Assembly: GCA_902599335.1 (NCBI GenBank)
Contig: CACKFA010000001.1
Coordinates: 62,001-126,000, forward strand
Length of the DNA: 64,000 nucleotides
Reading direction: 5' to 3'
Source: an uncultured Pelagibacteraceae bacterium
GTDB taxonomy: Bacteria; Pseudomonadota; Alphaproteobacteria; Pelagibacterales; Pelagibacteraceae
Shown: positions 19,495 to 30,501 of the stretch, piece by piece
How the letters are laid out: the number at the start of each line of letters is the position of its first letter
Position numbering within the stretch: the first letter of the stretch is position 1
Made by a program: the position numbers and the translations under genes
The notes under the pieces: model-generated
Told to the model about the DNA's origin: nothing
Database searches by the model: none
Seen by the model: the letters and a program-made list of their open reading frames with translations, nothing else

Positions 19495-20934
19495 ATGCCA
19501 GATAAAATGCTTAAATTTGTTAAAATAGGTCAACAAACTCCACCTAAAAGAGAAGTTGATACGAGAAAGAAAGATTTTAATGAAATTTATGACGAGTATA
19601 TTAATGAAAAAGCCAAAGAACAGTCGAGTAGGTGCTCGCAATGTGGAGTACCTTTTTGCCAAGTTCATTGTCCTTTAAGTAATAACATTCCAGATTGGCT
19701 TAAACTGACAGCAGAGGGAAGATTAAAAGAGGCGTATGAATTATCCCAAAGCACAAACAATATGCCTGAAGTGTGTGGCCGAATTTGCCCCCAAGATAGA
19801 TTATGCGAGGGAAATTGTGTAATTGAACAGTCTGGTCATGGAACAGTAACTATTGGATCAGTAGAAAAATATATTACAGATAATGCTTGGGCTCAGGGTT
19901 GGGTAAAACCAATTAAAGTAACGAATGAAAAAAATCAAAGCGTAGGAATTATAGGAGCAGGTCCTGCTGGTTTAGCTGCTGCAGAACAATTAAGAAAAAA
20001 TGGATATAAAATTACTGTCTACGATAGATATGATAGAGCAGGAGGATTATTAATTTATGGAATTCCAAATTTTAAATTAGAAAAAGAAGTTGTAGAGCGA
20101 AGAACAAAACTCTTAAAGGATGGAGGAATTGAATTTGTTCAAAATTTTGAAGTTGGTAAGGATGCAAGCCTAGACCAATTGAGAAAAAAACACGATGCAA
20201 TTTTAATTGCTACAGGGGTTTATAAAGCAAGAGAAGTAAACTTACCTGGAAATGATCTTGATAATATTTTTCCTGCAATGGATTTTTTAACAGCATCTAA
20301 TAAAAAAGGTCTAGGAGATGATGTTGAGTTGTTTGATAAGGGAATTTTAAACGCAGAAGGTAAAGATGTTGTTGTAATCGGTGGAGGTGACACAGCAATG
20401 GATTGTGTAAGAACTTCTATAAGACAGAAGGCAAAATCTGTTAAATGTTTGTATAGAAGAGATAAAGAAAATATGCCAGGATCTGCTAGAGAAGTTGCAA
20501 ACGCAGAAGAAGAAGGCGTTGAGTTTGTTTGGTTATCAAGTCCTAAAGAATTTAAGGGTAAAAATAAAGTAGAAAAAATAATTGTAGATCAAATTAAATT
20601 AGGTGATCCAGATGAGACAGGAAGAAGAAAGCCACAAGTGCAAGAAGGTTCAAATTACGAAACAAAAGCAGATATGGTCATCAAAGCACTAGGTTTTGAT
20701 CCTGAGGATTTACCAAATTTATTTGACAGTAGTGAATTACAAGTAACAAAGTGGGGAACTATTAAAACAGATTTTGATACTATGGAAACAAATATAAAAG
20801 GAGTTTTTGCAGCTGGTGATATAGTTAGAGGAGCTTCATTAGTTGTTTGGGCGATAAAAGATGGAAGAGATGCAGCAGCTTCAATTAAAACTTATCTAGA
20901 GAGTAAATCTAAAGTGGAAAAAAGAGTGGCTTAA
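19495..20934 (+). CDS. gltD: Glutamate synthase small subunit
   Basis: CSQCGVPFCQVHCPLSNNIPDWL, GAGPAGLAAAEQLR, GGGDTAMDCVRT. Confidence 0.97.
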   Translation: MPDKMLKFVKIGQQTPPKREVDTRKKDFNEIYDEYINEKAKEQSSRCSQCGVPFCQVHCPLSNNIPDWLKLTAEGRLKEAYELSQSTNNMPEVCGRICPQDRLCEGNCVIEQSGHGTVTIGSVEKYITDNAWAQGWVKPIKVTNEKNQSVGIIGAGPAGLAAAEQLRKNGYKITVYDRYDRAGGLLIYGIPNFKLEKEVVERRTKLLKDGGIEFVQNFEVGKDASLDQLRKKHDAILIATGVYKAREVNLPGNDLDNIFPAMDFLTASNKKGLGDDVELFDKGILNAEGKDVVVIGGGDTAMDCVRTSIRQKAKSVKCLYRRDKENMPGSAREVANAEEEGVEFVWLSSPKEFKGKNKVEKIIVDQIKLGDPDETGRRKPQVQEGSNYETKADMVIKALGFDPEDLPNLFDSSELQVTKWGTIKTDFDTMETNIKGVFAAGDIVRGASLVVWAIKDGRDAAASIKTYLESKSKVEKRVA

Positions 20935-23900
20935 TGGAAAATTATAAAAAAAACCTTCATCTTTTAAAAGAAAATAATGTTTATTCAGAAGACATGGAGC
21001 ACGATGCTTGTGGTGTTGGTATAATTGCATCAACAGAAGGTAAAAAATCTCGTAAAGTTGTAGAGTATGGTATTGAAGCATTAAAAGCAGTTTGGCATAG
21101 AGGCGCTGTAGATGCCGATGGAAAAACTGGTGATGGAGCTGGAATTCATGTTGAAATACCAAAAGATTTCTTCATTGAAAAGATTGAAGTGACAGGACAC
21201 ACATATGACAATTCTGAAATATGTGTGGGCATGATATTTCTACCTCGGAATGATTACGCAGCACAAGAAAGTTGCAAAACTATTGTTGAAAGTGAATTAA
21301 CAAAAAACGATTTTAGTATTTATGGCTGGAGACAAGTTCCAGTTAATCCAAAAGTTTTAGGAGAAAAAGCATTCCAAACAATGCCTGAAATTATTCAAGT
21401 ATTGTTTAAACCTTATGATCCAGAATTAACAAATAAAGATTTAGAAAGAAAAATTTATGAAACTAGAAGAAAGATAGAAAATGAAGCTTTTAAAAAGTCT
21501 TTAAACAATTTTTATATTTGTTCATTGAGTTCTAAATCTATCATTTACAAGGGAATGTTTTTAGCTGAAGCTATCTCAGATTTCTACCTTGATCTAAAAG
21601 ATGAGAGATTTGTTTCAAGGTTTGCTATTTTTCATCAAAGATTTTCAACAAACACAGCACCTAGTTGGAATTTAGCTCAACCCTTTAGAGCTATAGCGCA
21701 TAATGGAGAAATTAATACTTATAGAGGAAATAAAAATTGGATGAAAGTTCATGAACAAGAGATGAACAGCCCCCTTTTTGACGATGTTGAGAACTTAAAA
21801 CCTGTTATACAACAGGGAGCATCAGACTCTGCTGCATTAGACAATGTTTTTGAATTATTAAATATATCTGGTCAGCCTGCGCCTTTGGCGAAGCTTATGC
21901 TAGTTCCAGACGCATGGTCTAAAAAAAATAAAACTCTACCAAAAGATCACCAACAATTATTTAATTTTTTAAACAGTACTATGGAGCCATGGGACGGACC
22001 AGCTGCTATTGCTGGAACTGATAACGAGTGGGTTATAGCCGCAAATGATAGAAATGGATTAAGACCTTTAAGATACGCAATTACAAAAGACAAATTATTA
22101 TTTGCAGGTTCTGAAACAGGAATGATTGAATTAAATGAAAAAAGAATTTTGTCAAAGGGAAGATTGGGTCCTGGGGAAATAATTGGAGTTAGAATAGAAA
22201 AAGGAAAAGTATTTACTAATAAGCAAATAAAAGATTATTTAGCGAAAGAATATAAACACTTTAATTCACAAATTATCGACCTAGATGACAAGTTAACCAT
22301 TTCAGATGAAAAAAATTTTTTTTCGGGAGATGATTTAAGAAGAAGGCAATATACTTTTGGAATAAGTTTAGAAGACCTTGAGCTCATACTGCATCCTATG
22401 GCAGAAGATGCTAAAGAAGCAACTGGATCTATGGGGGACGATACACCATTGGCTGTTTTGTCAGATAGGTATAGACCTTTATACCATTTTTTTAGACAGA
22501 ATTTTAGTCAAGTCACAAACCCGCCAATAGACTCTTTAAGAGAAAACAAAGTTATGAGTTTGAAAACAAGATTTGGAAATCTTGGAAATATTTTAAATTT
22601 TGATAATTTAACAAAGCAAAATATTTATGTTTTAAATAGTCCAATATTATCAAATTCTCAGTTTGAAAAATTTATAAATTTTTTTGGCAACAATTCATCT
22701 ATAATTGATTGTACTTTTTCTGAGGAAGAAACTTTATTTGATTCAATTAAAAAAATTCAAAAAGAAGCTGAAATTGCAGTAAGACAGGGAGTTACTCAAT
22801 TGATCTTAAGTGACAAAGAGCTTTCTAACTTAAAACTTCCAATACCAATGCTTTTAGCAGTTGGATCAATTAATTCATTCCTTATTGAAAAAAAACTAAG
22901 AGGATATGTATCAATAAATGTTCAATCTGGAGAGGCTTTAGATACACACTCTTTTGCAACATTAATAGGAGTTGGAGCAACTACTGTAAATCCATATTTA
23001 GCATTTGATAGTTTATTTCAGCGTCATGAAAAGAAATTATTTGGTCAATTTAGCTTTGATGAATGCGTAGAGAGATACATAAAATCAGTAAACGCAGGTT
23101 TATTAAAGATCATGTCTAAGATGGGTATTTCAGTTCTAAGTTCTTATAGAGGTGGATGTAACTTTGAAACCGTAGGTTTAAGTAGAACAATTGTTGCAGA
23201 TTATTTTCCAGGAGTTGTCTCTAAAATTTCAGGTATTGGACTTACGGGTATAGAGAAAAAAATCAGAGAAATCCATAAAGAGGCATTTGAAAGTTCTGAA
23301 ACTATATTGCCGATAGGCGGTATATATAGATATCGTAAAAATGGCGAAACTCATCAATATCAAGGAAGATTAATTCATTTACTTCAAAGTGCAGTAGGAT
23401 CTAATTCTTATGAAGCTTATAAAAGATATGTGGATGGGATATACAGTTTACCACCTATTAATCTTAGAGACTTAATTGATTTCAGAGAAAAAAAATTAAG
23501 TGGGCCAATAGATATTTCTGAGGTTGAGCCAATAGAAAATATTTTGAAAAGATTTGGAAGTGGGAGCATGTCTCATGGAGCCTTATCTAAAGAGGCACAT
23601 GAAACATTGGCAACTGGTATGAATAGGATCAAAGGTGCCTCATGTAGCGGTGAAGGCGGTGAAGACGCAACTAGATTTAAAGTTTTAGATAATGGTGACA
23701 GCGCAAACTCAAGAGTAAAACAAATAGCTTCTGCAAGATTTGGAGTTACAGTTAATTATCTTAATAATTGTAATGAGATAGAAATTAAAATTGCACAAGG
23801 CGCTAAGCCTGGTGAGGGAGGCCAGTTACCAGGATTTAAAGTTACAGAGGAGATTGCTAAACTTAGACATTCGACTCCTGGAGTTACTTTAATATCACCA

Positions 23901-25439
23901 CCACCACATCATGATATTTATTCAATCGAAGATCTTGCACAACTAATTTATGATTTAAAACAGATAAATCCTAAAGCAAGAATTGGAGTTAAGCTTGTTG
24001 CTTCCTCTGGAGTAGGAACAATTGCAGCTGGTGTAGCTAAAGCAAAAGCAGATATAATATTAATTTCTGGACATAATGGTGGAACAGGAGCAACACCACA
24101 GACTAGTGTTAAGTATGTTGGAATACCATGGGAAATGGGTTTGACGGAAGCAAACCAAGTATTAACTTTAAATAATCTTAGACATAAAGTTACATTAAGA
24201 ACAGACGGTGGAATTAAAACTGGAAGAGATGTGGTGATAGCTGCAATGATGGGTGCTGAAGAATATGGTGTTGCTACTACAGCATTAGTTGCAATGGGAT
24301 GTATAATGGTAAGGCAGTGTCATTCAAATACATGTCCTGTAGGCGTTTGCACTCAAGATGAAAAGCTTAGAGAAAAGTTTACTGGAACTCCAGAAAAAGT
24401 AGTTAATTTGTTCACATTTATAGCCAGTGAAGTAAGAGAAATACTAGCAAATTTAGGCTTTAAATCATTAAATGAAGTGATTGGTAGGACAGACTTGTTA
24501 AAACAGGTTAGTAAGGGTTCTCCAAATTTAGACGATTTAGATTTAAATCCTTTATTTGTTCAAGCTGATACTGGAAATAATCCAAGGTATTGTGAGGATC
24601 AAAAAATAAATAGTGTACCAGATACTCTTGACCAACAAATTTGGCCAGAAATTGAACAAGCTTTAGATAATTCTGAAAAAATTGAGAAAGAATATCAAAT
24701 AAAAAATACTCATAGGGCAGTTGGCACAAGAATTTCTCATCATTTGTATAAAAAATATGGTTATGAAAAACTTGATGAAAACTTTTTAGTTTTAAATTTT
24801 AAAGGATCAGCAGGTCAATCATTTGGTGCATTTTCTTCTAAAGGTTTGAAACTTGTATTAAAGGGAGATGCAAATGATTATGTTGGTAAAGGTTTGTCAG
24901 GAGCTACTATTTCAATAAAATTACCTGAAGAGAGCAATTTAGTTTCAAATGAGAATACAATTTTAGGAAATACTGTTCTTTACGGAGCTACTTCAGGAAA
25001 ACTTTTTGCTGCTGGCCAAGCTGGTGAAAGATTTTCAGTTAGAAATTCTGGTGCAGTTACAGTAATTGAAGGATGTGATTCTAATGGATGTGAATATATG
25101 ACTGGTGGAACTGTAGTAATTTTAGGAGATGTTGGTGATAATTTTGCAGCTGGTATGACAGGTGGAATGGCCTTTATATATGACAAATCTCAACAATTTG
25201 AAAAGAAAGTAAATCCAGAATCAGTAGTTTGGCAAAATGTAGAGACAGATTATTGGAAAGAATATTTAAAAAATTTAGTCAGTGAGCACTTTAAAGAAAC
25301 TGATTCTCAATTATCGAAAAAAATAATTGAAAACTTTGATGATGAAGTAAATAATTTTGTTCAGGTATGTCCTAAAGAAATGTTGGATAAATTAAAAAAT
25401 CCGATTACTTTAAAAAAAGATATAAAAAAAGTTAGCTAA
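20934..25439 (+). CDS. gltB: Glutamate synthase large subunit
   Basis: DACGVGIIAS, GGEDATRF, HNGGTGATPQTS, CHSNTCPVGVCTQ. Confidence 0.98.
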   Translation: MENYKKNLHLLKENNVYSEDMEHDACGVGIIASTEGKKSRKVVEYGIEALKAVWHRGAVDADGKTGDGAGIHVEIPKDFFIEKIEVTGHTYDNSEICVGMIFLPRNDYAAQESCKTIVESELTKNDFSIYGWRQVPVNPKVLGEKAFQTMPEIIQVLFKPYDPELTNKDLERKIYETRRKIENEAFKKSLNNFYICSLSSKSIIYKGMFLAEAISDFYLDLKDERFVSRFAIFHQRFSTNTAPSWNLAQPFRAIAHNGEINTYRGNKNWMKVHEQEMNSPLFDDVENLKPVIQQGASDSAALDNVFELLNISGQPAPLAKLMLVPDAWSKKNKTLPKDHQQLFNFLNSTMEPWDGPAAIAGTDNEWVIAANDRNGLRPLRYAITKDKLLFAGSETGMIELNEKRILSKGRLGPGEIIGVRIEKGKVFTNKQIKDYLAKEYKHFNSQIIDLDDKLTISDEKNFFSGDDLRRRQYTFGISLEDLELILHPMAEDAKEATGSMGDDTPLAVLSDRYRPLYHFFRQNFSQVTNPPIDSLRENKVMSLKTRFGNLGNILNFDNLTKQNIYVLNSPILSNSQFEKFINFFGNNSSIIDCTFSEEETLFDSIKKIQKEAEIAVRQGVTQLILSDKELSNLKLPIPMLLAVGSINSFLIEKKLRGYVSINVQSGEALDTHSFATLIGVGATTVNPYLAFDSLFQRHEKKLFGQFSFDECVERYIKSVNAGLLKIMSKMGISVLSSYRGGCNFETVGLSRTIVADYFPGVVSKISGIGLTGIEKKIREIHKEAFESSETILPIGGIYRYRKNGETHQYQGRLIHLLQSAVGSNSYEAYKRYVDGIYSLPPINLRDLIDFREKKLSGPIDISEVEPIENILKRFGSGSMSHGALSKEAHETLATGMNRIKGASCSGEGGEDATRFKVLDNGDSANSRVKQIASARFGVTVNYLNNCNEIEIKIAQGAKPGEGGQLPGFKVTEEIAKLRHSTPGVTLISPPPHHDIYSIEDLAQLIYDLKQINPKARIGVKLVASSGVGTIAAGVAKAKADIILISGHNGGTGATPQTSVKYVGIPWEMGLTEANQVLTLNNLRHKVTLRTDGGIKTGRDVVIAAMMGAEEYGVATTALVAMGCIMVRQCHSNTCPVGVCTQDEKLREKFTGTPEKVVNLFTFIASEVREILANLGFKSLNEVIGRTDLLKQVSKGSPNLDDLDLNPLFVQADTGNNPRYCEDQKINSVPDTLDQQIWPEIEQALDNSEKIEKEYQIKNTHRAVGTRISHHLYKKYGYEKLDENFLVLNFKGSAGQSFGAFSSKGLKLVLKGDANDYVGKGLSGATISIKLPEESNLVSNENTILGNTVLYGATSGKLFAAGQAGERFSVRNSGAVTVIEGCDSNGCEYMTGGTVVILGDVGDNFAAGMTGGMAFIYDKSQQFEKKVNPESVVWQNVETDYWKEYLKNLVSEHFKETDSQLSKKIIENFDDEVNNFVQVCPKEMLDKLKNPITLKKDIKKVS

Positions 25440-26179
25440 ATTAATAATTTAAGCTCTTTTAAAATTATATTTAACCATTTTTTATTTGATAAACTGTGAT
25501 CACCTTTTTTTATAATATTTAATTTTTTCTTAGCGCTTGGAAATAATTTTAAAACTTTTCTTGAATATGAGACAGGAACAGCCTCATCTTTTTCACCATG
25601 CACCATTGTAACTTTAATATTTGAATTAATTTTTTTATTTAAGACTTTATTTTTTCTTCCATCTTTTATTAATTGTAGAGTTATTGGATATTCATAATTA
25701 CCATGCTTTAATTGATAAATGCCCTTACGTATTGTTTCCTCTTTCATTTTTTTAGTAAATTTTTTCCACATTAAATTTTCTAAAAATTCAGGAGCAGCCC
25801 CTATTCCTAAAAATCCTTTAATTTGTTTTTTGAAAATTTTGAATTGATTTAGTGAAATCCATGCGCCCATACTTGAACCAATTAGTACAAATTCTTTTTT
25901 TTTAACGTATTTTTTTATTAAAATTGACGTCTCTTTACTCCATTTTGAAATATTTCCATTTACAAATTTTCCAGAAGATTTCCCATGACCAGAGTACTCA
26001 AGTGCTAAAAAACTTATTTTATTTTTTTTAGCAAATTTCAAAAATGCATTTGGTTTTTTGCCTTCAAGATCTGACATAAAACCATGCAAAAAAACTATAA
26101 AAGAACTATTCCTAAAAGTTTTGGAAATATATCTAATTTTCTTTGTATTTGATATTTGATGAAATCTGAAATTTGCCAT
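25436..26179 (-). CDS. Alpha/beta hydrolase
   Basis: FLHGFMSD, GSSMGAW nucleophile elbow, GEKDEAVP, DHSLS. Confidence 0.85.
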   Translation of the reverse strand: MANFRFHQISNTKKIRYISKTFRNSSFIVFLHGFMSDLEGKKPNAFLKFAKKNKISFLALEYSGHGKSSGKFVNGNISKWSKETSILIKKYVKKKEFVLIGSSMGAWISLNQFKIFKKQIKGFLGIGAAPEFLENLMWKKFTKKMKEETIRKGIYQLKHGNYEYPITLQLIKDGRKNKVLNKKINSNIKVTMVHGEKDEAVPVSYSRKVLKLFPSAKKKLNIIKKGDHSLSNKKWLNIILKELKLLI

Positions 26180-26221
26180 AATCGTTTATAAGTTTTGTCT
26201 ATTAATATATAATCATATCAA

Positions 26222-27376
26222 ATGTCATCTGATTTAAAAGTTTTACAAGTAATTCCAAAGTTAGGTTATGGAGGAGCTGAAACAGGCTGTTATGATATTG
26301 CACATTATTTACCAGAAAATAATTGCAAATCATTTATTGTAACAAGTGGTGGTGAATTGCTTAAATTTGTAGATAGAAAAAAAGTTAAAATATTTAGACT
26401 TCCAGTGCAAAGCAAAAATCCTTTATTAATTTTAATTAATTCCTTTATCTTAATTGGAATAATTTTAGTTTACAATATTTCTCTTGTTCACGCTAGAAGT
26501 AGAGCACCTGCTTGGTCATGTTTGTTAGCAACAAAAATCACAGGACGAAAATTTGTAACTACATTTCATGGAACATACAATTTTAAGAGCAATATAAAAA
26601 AAATTTATAATTCAGTAATGACTAGAGCAGATTTAATAATTGCAGGATCTAATTTTATTTTTTCTCATATTAAAAAAAATTATTCAAAATATTTAAATGA
26701 GAAAAAAAAATTAATGGTTATTTTTAGAGGAATAAACGTCGACTACTTTGACCCAACAACTAAAATTGAAATTGAAGAAAAAAAATTATTAAAAAAATGG
26801 GACATCGAAAAAGATAAAAAAATTATCCTTTTACCTGGTAGATTAACTTTCTGGAAAGGACAGGAAGTTTTTATAGAGGCAATTAATTTAGTGAACATAG
26901 AATTGGGTTATGAAGCATTTTATGCTGTCATTCTAGGTAGTGATCAAGGTAGAGATTTATATAAGAAAAAATTAATAAGACTTTCGGAGCAATACAGATT
27001 GTCTAAACAAATAAGATTCATAGATCATTGTAATGATATGGCATTAGCTTATAAAGTTTCCGATATTATTGTTTCAGCCTCAACCGAACCAGAGGCTTTT
27101 GGTAGAGTTGCTGTTGAGGCACAATCGATGGAAAAACCAATTATAGCAAGTAACATTGGAGGTTCTAATGAAACAATAATTGATGAAAAAACTGGTTTTT
27201 TGTACGAAGCAGGAAATGCCAAATCATTAAGTGATAAAATATTAAGAACTCTTAACATGGATGAAACTCTATTAAAATCAATTGGTAATGAGGGAAGAAA
27301 AAACATAGTTCAAAAATTTAATGTTGAAAAAATGTGCTTTTCTACTTATTCAGAGTATAAGAGATTGTTAAATTAA
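26222..27376 (+). CDS. GT4-type glycosyltransferase
   Basis: KLGYGGAETGCYDIA, RLTFWKGQEVFIEAI, EPEAFGRVAVEAQSMEKPIIAS. Confidence 0.93.
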   Translation: MSSDLKVLQVIPKLGYGGAETGCYDIAHYLPENNCKSFIVTSGGELLKFVDRKKVKIFRLPVQSKNPLLILINSFILIGIILVYNISLVHARSRAPAWSCLLATKITGRKFVTTFHGTYNFKSNIKKIYNSVMTRADLIIAGSNFIFSHIKKNYSKYLNEKKKLMVIFRGINVDYFDPTTKIEIEEKKLLKKWDIEKDKKIILLPGRLTFWKGQEVFIEAINLVNIELGYEAFYAVILGSDQGRDLYKKKLIRLSEQYRLSKQIRFIDHCNDMALAYKVSDIIVSASTEPEAFGRVAVEAQSMEKPIIASNIGGSNETIIDEKTGFLYEAGNAKSLSDKILRTLNMDETLLKSIGNEGRKNIVQKFNVEKMCFSTYSEYKRLLN

Positions 27377-29293
27377 ATGCCTATAATAACATTACCTGAC
27401 GGAAACAATATTGATTTTCCTAATAAAGTCACTGGACTGGAAGTGGCTGAAAAAATTAGTAAATCATTAGCTAAACAAGCTATGGTTATAAGTGTTGATG
27501 GAGAGCTTAAAGATCTTGATTTTCTAATTGAAAATGATTGTTCTGTAAAAATTTTTACCTCAAAAAATCCTGAGGGCTTGGAAACTATAAGGCATGACAC
27601 AGCTCATATATTAGCTATGGCTGTTCAAGAATTGTTTCCTGGCACCCAAGTAACAATTGGACCCGTGATAGAAAATGGATTTTATTATGACTTTGCTAGA
27701 AAAGAACCATTCACAGAGGATGATCTAGTAAAAATTGAAAATAAAATGAAAGAAATTGTTGATAGGAATGAAATAACAAAAAGAGAAGTTTGGGATAGAA
27801 ACAAAGCAATTAACCATTTTAAAAAAAAAGGAGAAATTTATAAAGCTGAGTTGATTGAAGCAATACCTGAAAACGAAGATGTATCAATTTATTTTCATGG
27901 AGAATGGCATGATTTATGCAGAGGTCCACATCTCTCTTCCACAGGTAAAATCGGAAAATATTTTAAACTCACAAAAGTATCAGGAGCATATTGGAGAGGA
28001 GACTCTAATAATGAAATGTTGCAGCGAATATATGGTACGAGTTGGGCAACTCAAAAAGATCTAGATGAATATTTAAAAAGAATAGAAGAAGCAGAAAAAA
28101 GAGATCATAGAAAGTTAGGCAGAGAAATGGATTTATTTCATTTTAGAGAGGAAAGCCCTGGCTCAGTATTTTGGCATGAAAGAGGATGGGGTTTATTTCA
28201 AAAACTCATTAACTACATGAGAAGCAGACAAGATGCTGCTGGTTATAAAGAGGTAAATACTCCAGAGGTACTTGATAGACAATTATGGGAAAAATCTGGG
28301 CATTGGGAAAAATATGGGGAAAACATGTACACATCTGAAACACCAGATGAGAAAGTTTTTGCAATTAAACCGATGAATTGCCCTGGTCATATTCAGGTAT
28401 TTAATCAAGGCCTAAAAAGTTACAGAGATCTTCCTTTACGTTTTGCTGAATTTGGGAAAGTTCATCGTTATGAGCCATCAGGCGCTCTACATGGGTTATT
28501 AAGAGTAAGAGCTTTTACTCAAGATGATGCCCATATTTTTTGTACTGAAGATCAAATTACTAGTGAATGTTTAATTGTTACAAATTTAATACTAGATATT
28601 TATAAGGACCTTGGTTTTGAGAATGTAATTCTAAAATATGCAGATAGGCCAGAAGTAAGAGTTGGTGATGATTTGGTATGGGATAAAGCAGAAGCTTCTT
28701 TGCTTGAAGCTGTTAAAGCTTCTAAATTAGAATATACTATTAATAAAGGTGAGGGAGCATTTTATGGTCCTAAAATTGAATTTGTTTTACGAGATGCTAT
28801 TGGCAGAGATTGGCAATGTGGAACTTTGCAAGTAGATTTAAATTTGCCTGGAAGATTAGATGCTTCTTATGTTGACAAAGATGGAACTAAAAAAGTTCCT
28901 GTTATGTTGCACAGAGCATTATTTGGTTCTCTAGAGAGGTTTATTGGAATTTTAATTGAAAACTATGCAGGTAAGTTTCCATTTTGGATATCTCCTTTAC
29001 AGACTATGGTAATACCTATTTCGGAAGAATTTAATGATTATGCAGTTGAGGTATCAAATAAAATTAAAAATTCAGGTATAAGTTCTGCAGTAGATTTAAA
29101 AAATCATAATTTAAATTATAAAATTAGAGATCATTCTTTGGCAAAAATACCGCTTTTATTAATTTGTGGTAAAAAAGAAGTTGACTCCAATTCAGTAACG
29201 ATTAGAAGATTAGACTCTAACAAACAAGAAAATATGGGTATAGATCAATTCTTAAAAACATTCTCTGCTTTAAACAAAGCATCATCAAACTAA
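27377..29293 (+). CDS. thrS: Threonyl-tRNA synthetase
   Basis: TGS domain, HDTAHILAMAV, MNCPGHIQVF, RAFTQDDAHIFC. Confidence 0.98.
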   Translation: MPIITLPDGNNIDFPNKVTGLEVAEKISKSLAKQAMVISVDGELKDLDFLIENDCSVKIFTSKNPEGLETIRHDTAHILAMAVQELFPGTQVTIGPVIENGFYYDFARKEPFTEDDLVKIENKMKEIVDRNEITKREVWDRNKAINHFKKKGEIYKAELIEAIPENEDVSIYFHGEWHDLCRGPHLSSTGKIGKYFKLTKVSGAYWRGDSNNEMLQRIYGTSWATQKDLDEYLKRIEEAEKRDHRKLGREMDLFHFREESPGSVFWHERGWGLFQKLINYMRSRQDAAGYKEVNTPEVLDRQLWEKSGHWEKYGENMYTSETPDEKVFAIKPMNCPGHIQVFNQGLKSYRDLPLRFAEFGKVHRYEPSGALHGLLRVRAFTQDDAHIFCTEDQITSECLIVTNLILDIYKDLGFENVILKYADRPEVRVGDDLVWDKAEASLLEAVKASKLEYTINKGEGAFYGPKIEFVLRDAIGRDWQCGTLQVDLNLPGRLDASYVDKDGTKKVPVMLHRALFGSLERFIGILIENYAGKFPFWISPLQTMVIPISEEFNDYAVEVSNKIKNSGISSAVDLKNHNLNYKIRDHSLAKIPLLLICGKKEVDSNSVTIRRLDSNKQENMGIDQFLKTFSALNKASSN

Positions 29294-29839
29294 GTGGCAG
29301 ACTTCAAACAAAATTATTTTCAAAGAAGAACTAAGGACAGAGGTCCAAGATCTAATAATAGAATTTCTTCTCCTGATGTGCAAGTTATAGCAAGTGATGG
29401 AGAAAATCTTGGAGTGATGAATACCAATGAAGCTATTTCCATGGCAAAAAATCAAGGTTTAGATTTAATTGAAATAGCACCTAATGCAAATCCTCCTGTA
29501 TGTAAAATAATGGATATGGGTAAATATAAGTATGATGCTCAGAAAAAAGCAAATCTTGCAAAGAAAAAACAAAAAATTGTTTCTTTAAAAGAAATTAAAA
29601 TGAGGCCTGTTACGGAAACTCATGATTATGAGTTTAAAGTCAAAAATGCTAAAAAATTTATAGCAAAAGGAGATAAGGTTAAATTCACTATTAGATTTAA
29701 AGGCAGAGAACTTCAGCATTCTCATCTAGGAAATGAACTTATGGGCAAAATTAAAGAAGATATGAAGGATATCGGTAAAGTAGAATTGCATCCCAAGTTT
29801 GATGGGAAGCAAATGATAATGGTAATTCAGCCTTTATAA
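29294..29839 (+). CDS. infC: Translation initiation factor IF-3 (GTG start)
   Basis: IF-3 sequence (ALDLIEI-like GLDLIEIAPNANPPVCKIMDMGKYKY); between thrS and rpmI. Confidence 0.97.
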   Translation: MADFKQNYFQRRTKDRGPRSNNRISSPDVQVIASDGENLGVMNTNEAISMAKNQGLDLIEIAPNANPPVCKIMDMGKYKYDAQKKANLAKKKQKIVSLKEIKMRPVTETHDYEFKVKNAKKFIAKGDKVKFTIRFKGRELQHSHLGNELMGKIKEDMKDIGKVELHPKFDGKQMIMVIQPL

Positions 29840-29892
29840 GCCTTAATAGAGGTTGTAAAATTATATCTTTCTTTGTATAAGTCCGCAGAATT

Positions 29893-30099
29893 ATGCCAAA
29901 ACTAAAAACAAAAAGCTCAGCAAAAAAAAGATTTAAAATATCAGCTAAGGGTAAAGTTATTTCTGCTCAAGCAGGTAAAAGACATGGTATGATCAAAAGA
30001 ACGAATTCACAAATAAGAAAACTAAGAGGCACTACAACATTGTCTAAACAAGATGGAAAAATTGTTAAGTCATACATGCCTTACAGTTTAAGAGGTTAA
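29893..30099 (+). CDS. rpmI: Ribosomal protein L35
   Basis: [22 protein letters not shown]. Confidence 0.98.
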   Translation: MPKLKTKSSAKKRFKISAKGKVISAQAGKRHGMIKRTNSQIRKLRGTTTLSKQDGKIVKSYMPYSLRG

Positions 30100-30101
30100 T
30101 A

Positions 30102-30458
30102 ATGGCAAGAGTTAAAAGAGGTGTAACTAGTAAAGCTAAACATAAAAAAGTTTTAAAAGCTGTAAAAGGTCAATGGGGTAGAAGAAAAAATACTATTAGA
30201 GTTGCTAAGCAAGCTATGGAAAAATCCATGCAATACGCTTACAGAGACAGAAGAAATAAAAAAAGAGATTTTAAATCATTGTGGATACAGAGAATCAATG
30301 CTGGAGTTAGAGCCGAGGGCTTAACTTATTCAAAATTTATCAATGGATTAAATAAATGTGGTATTGAAATAGATAGAAAAATTCTTGCTGAAATTGCCTA
30401 CGATAGCCCAGAAGCATTCAAAACAATTGTACAAAAAGCTCAATCAGCTTTAAATTAA
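30102..30458 (+). CDS. rplT: Ribosomal protein L20
   Basis: [19 protein letters not shown]…[23 protein letters not shown]. Confidence 0.98.
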   Translation: MARVKRGVTSKAKHKKVLKAVKGQWGRRKNTIRVAKQAMEKSMQYAYRDRRNKKRDFKSLWIQRINAGVRAEGLTYSKFINGLNKCGIEIDRKILAEIAYDSPEAFKTIVQKAQSALN

Positions 30459-30501
30459 TCTTCGCTATTGTTTTTATTTCTTAAGGAAATAATCTACTAA
30501 T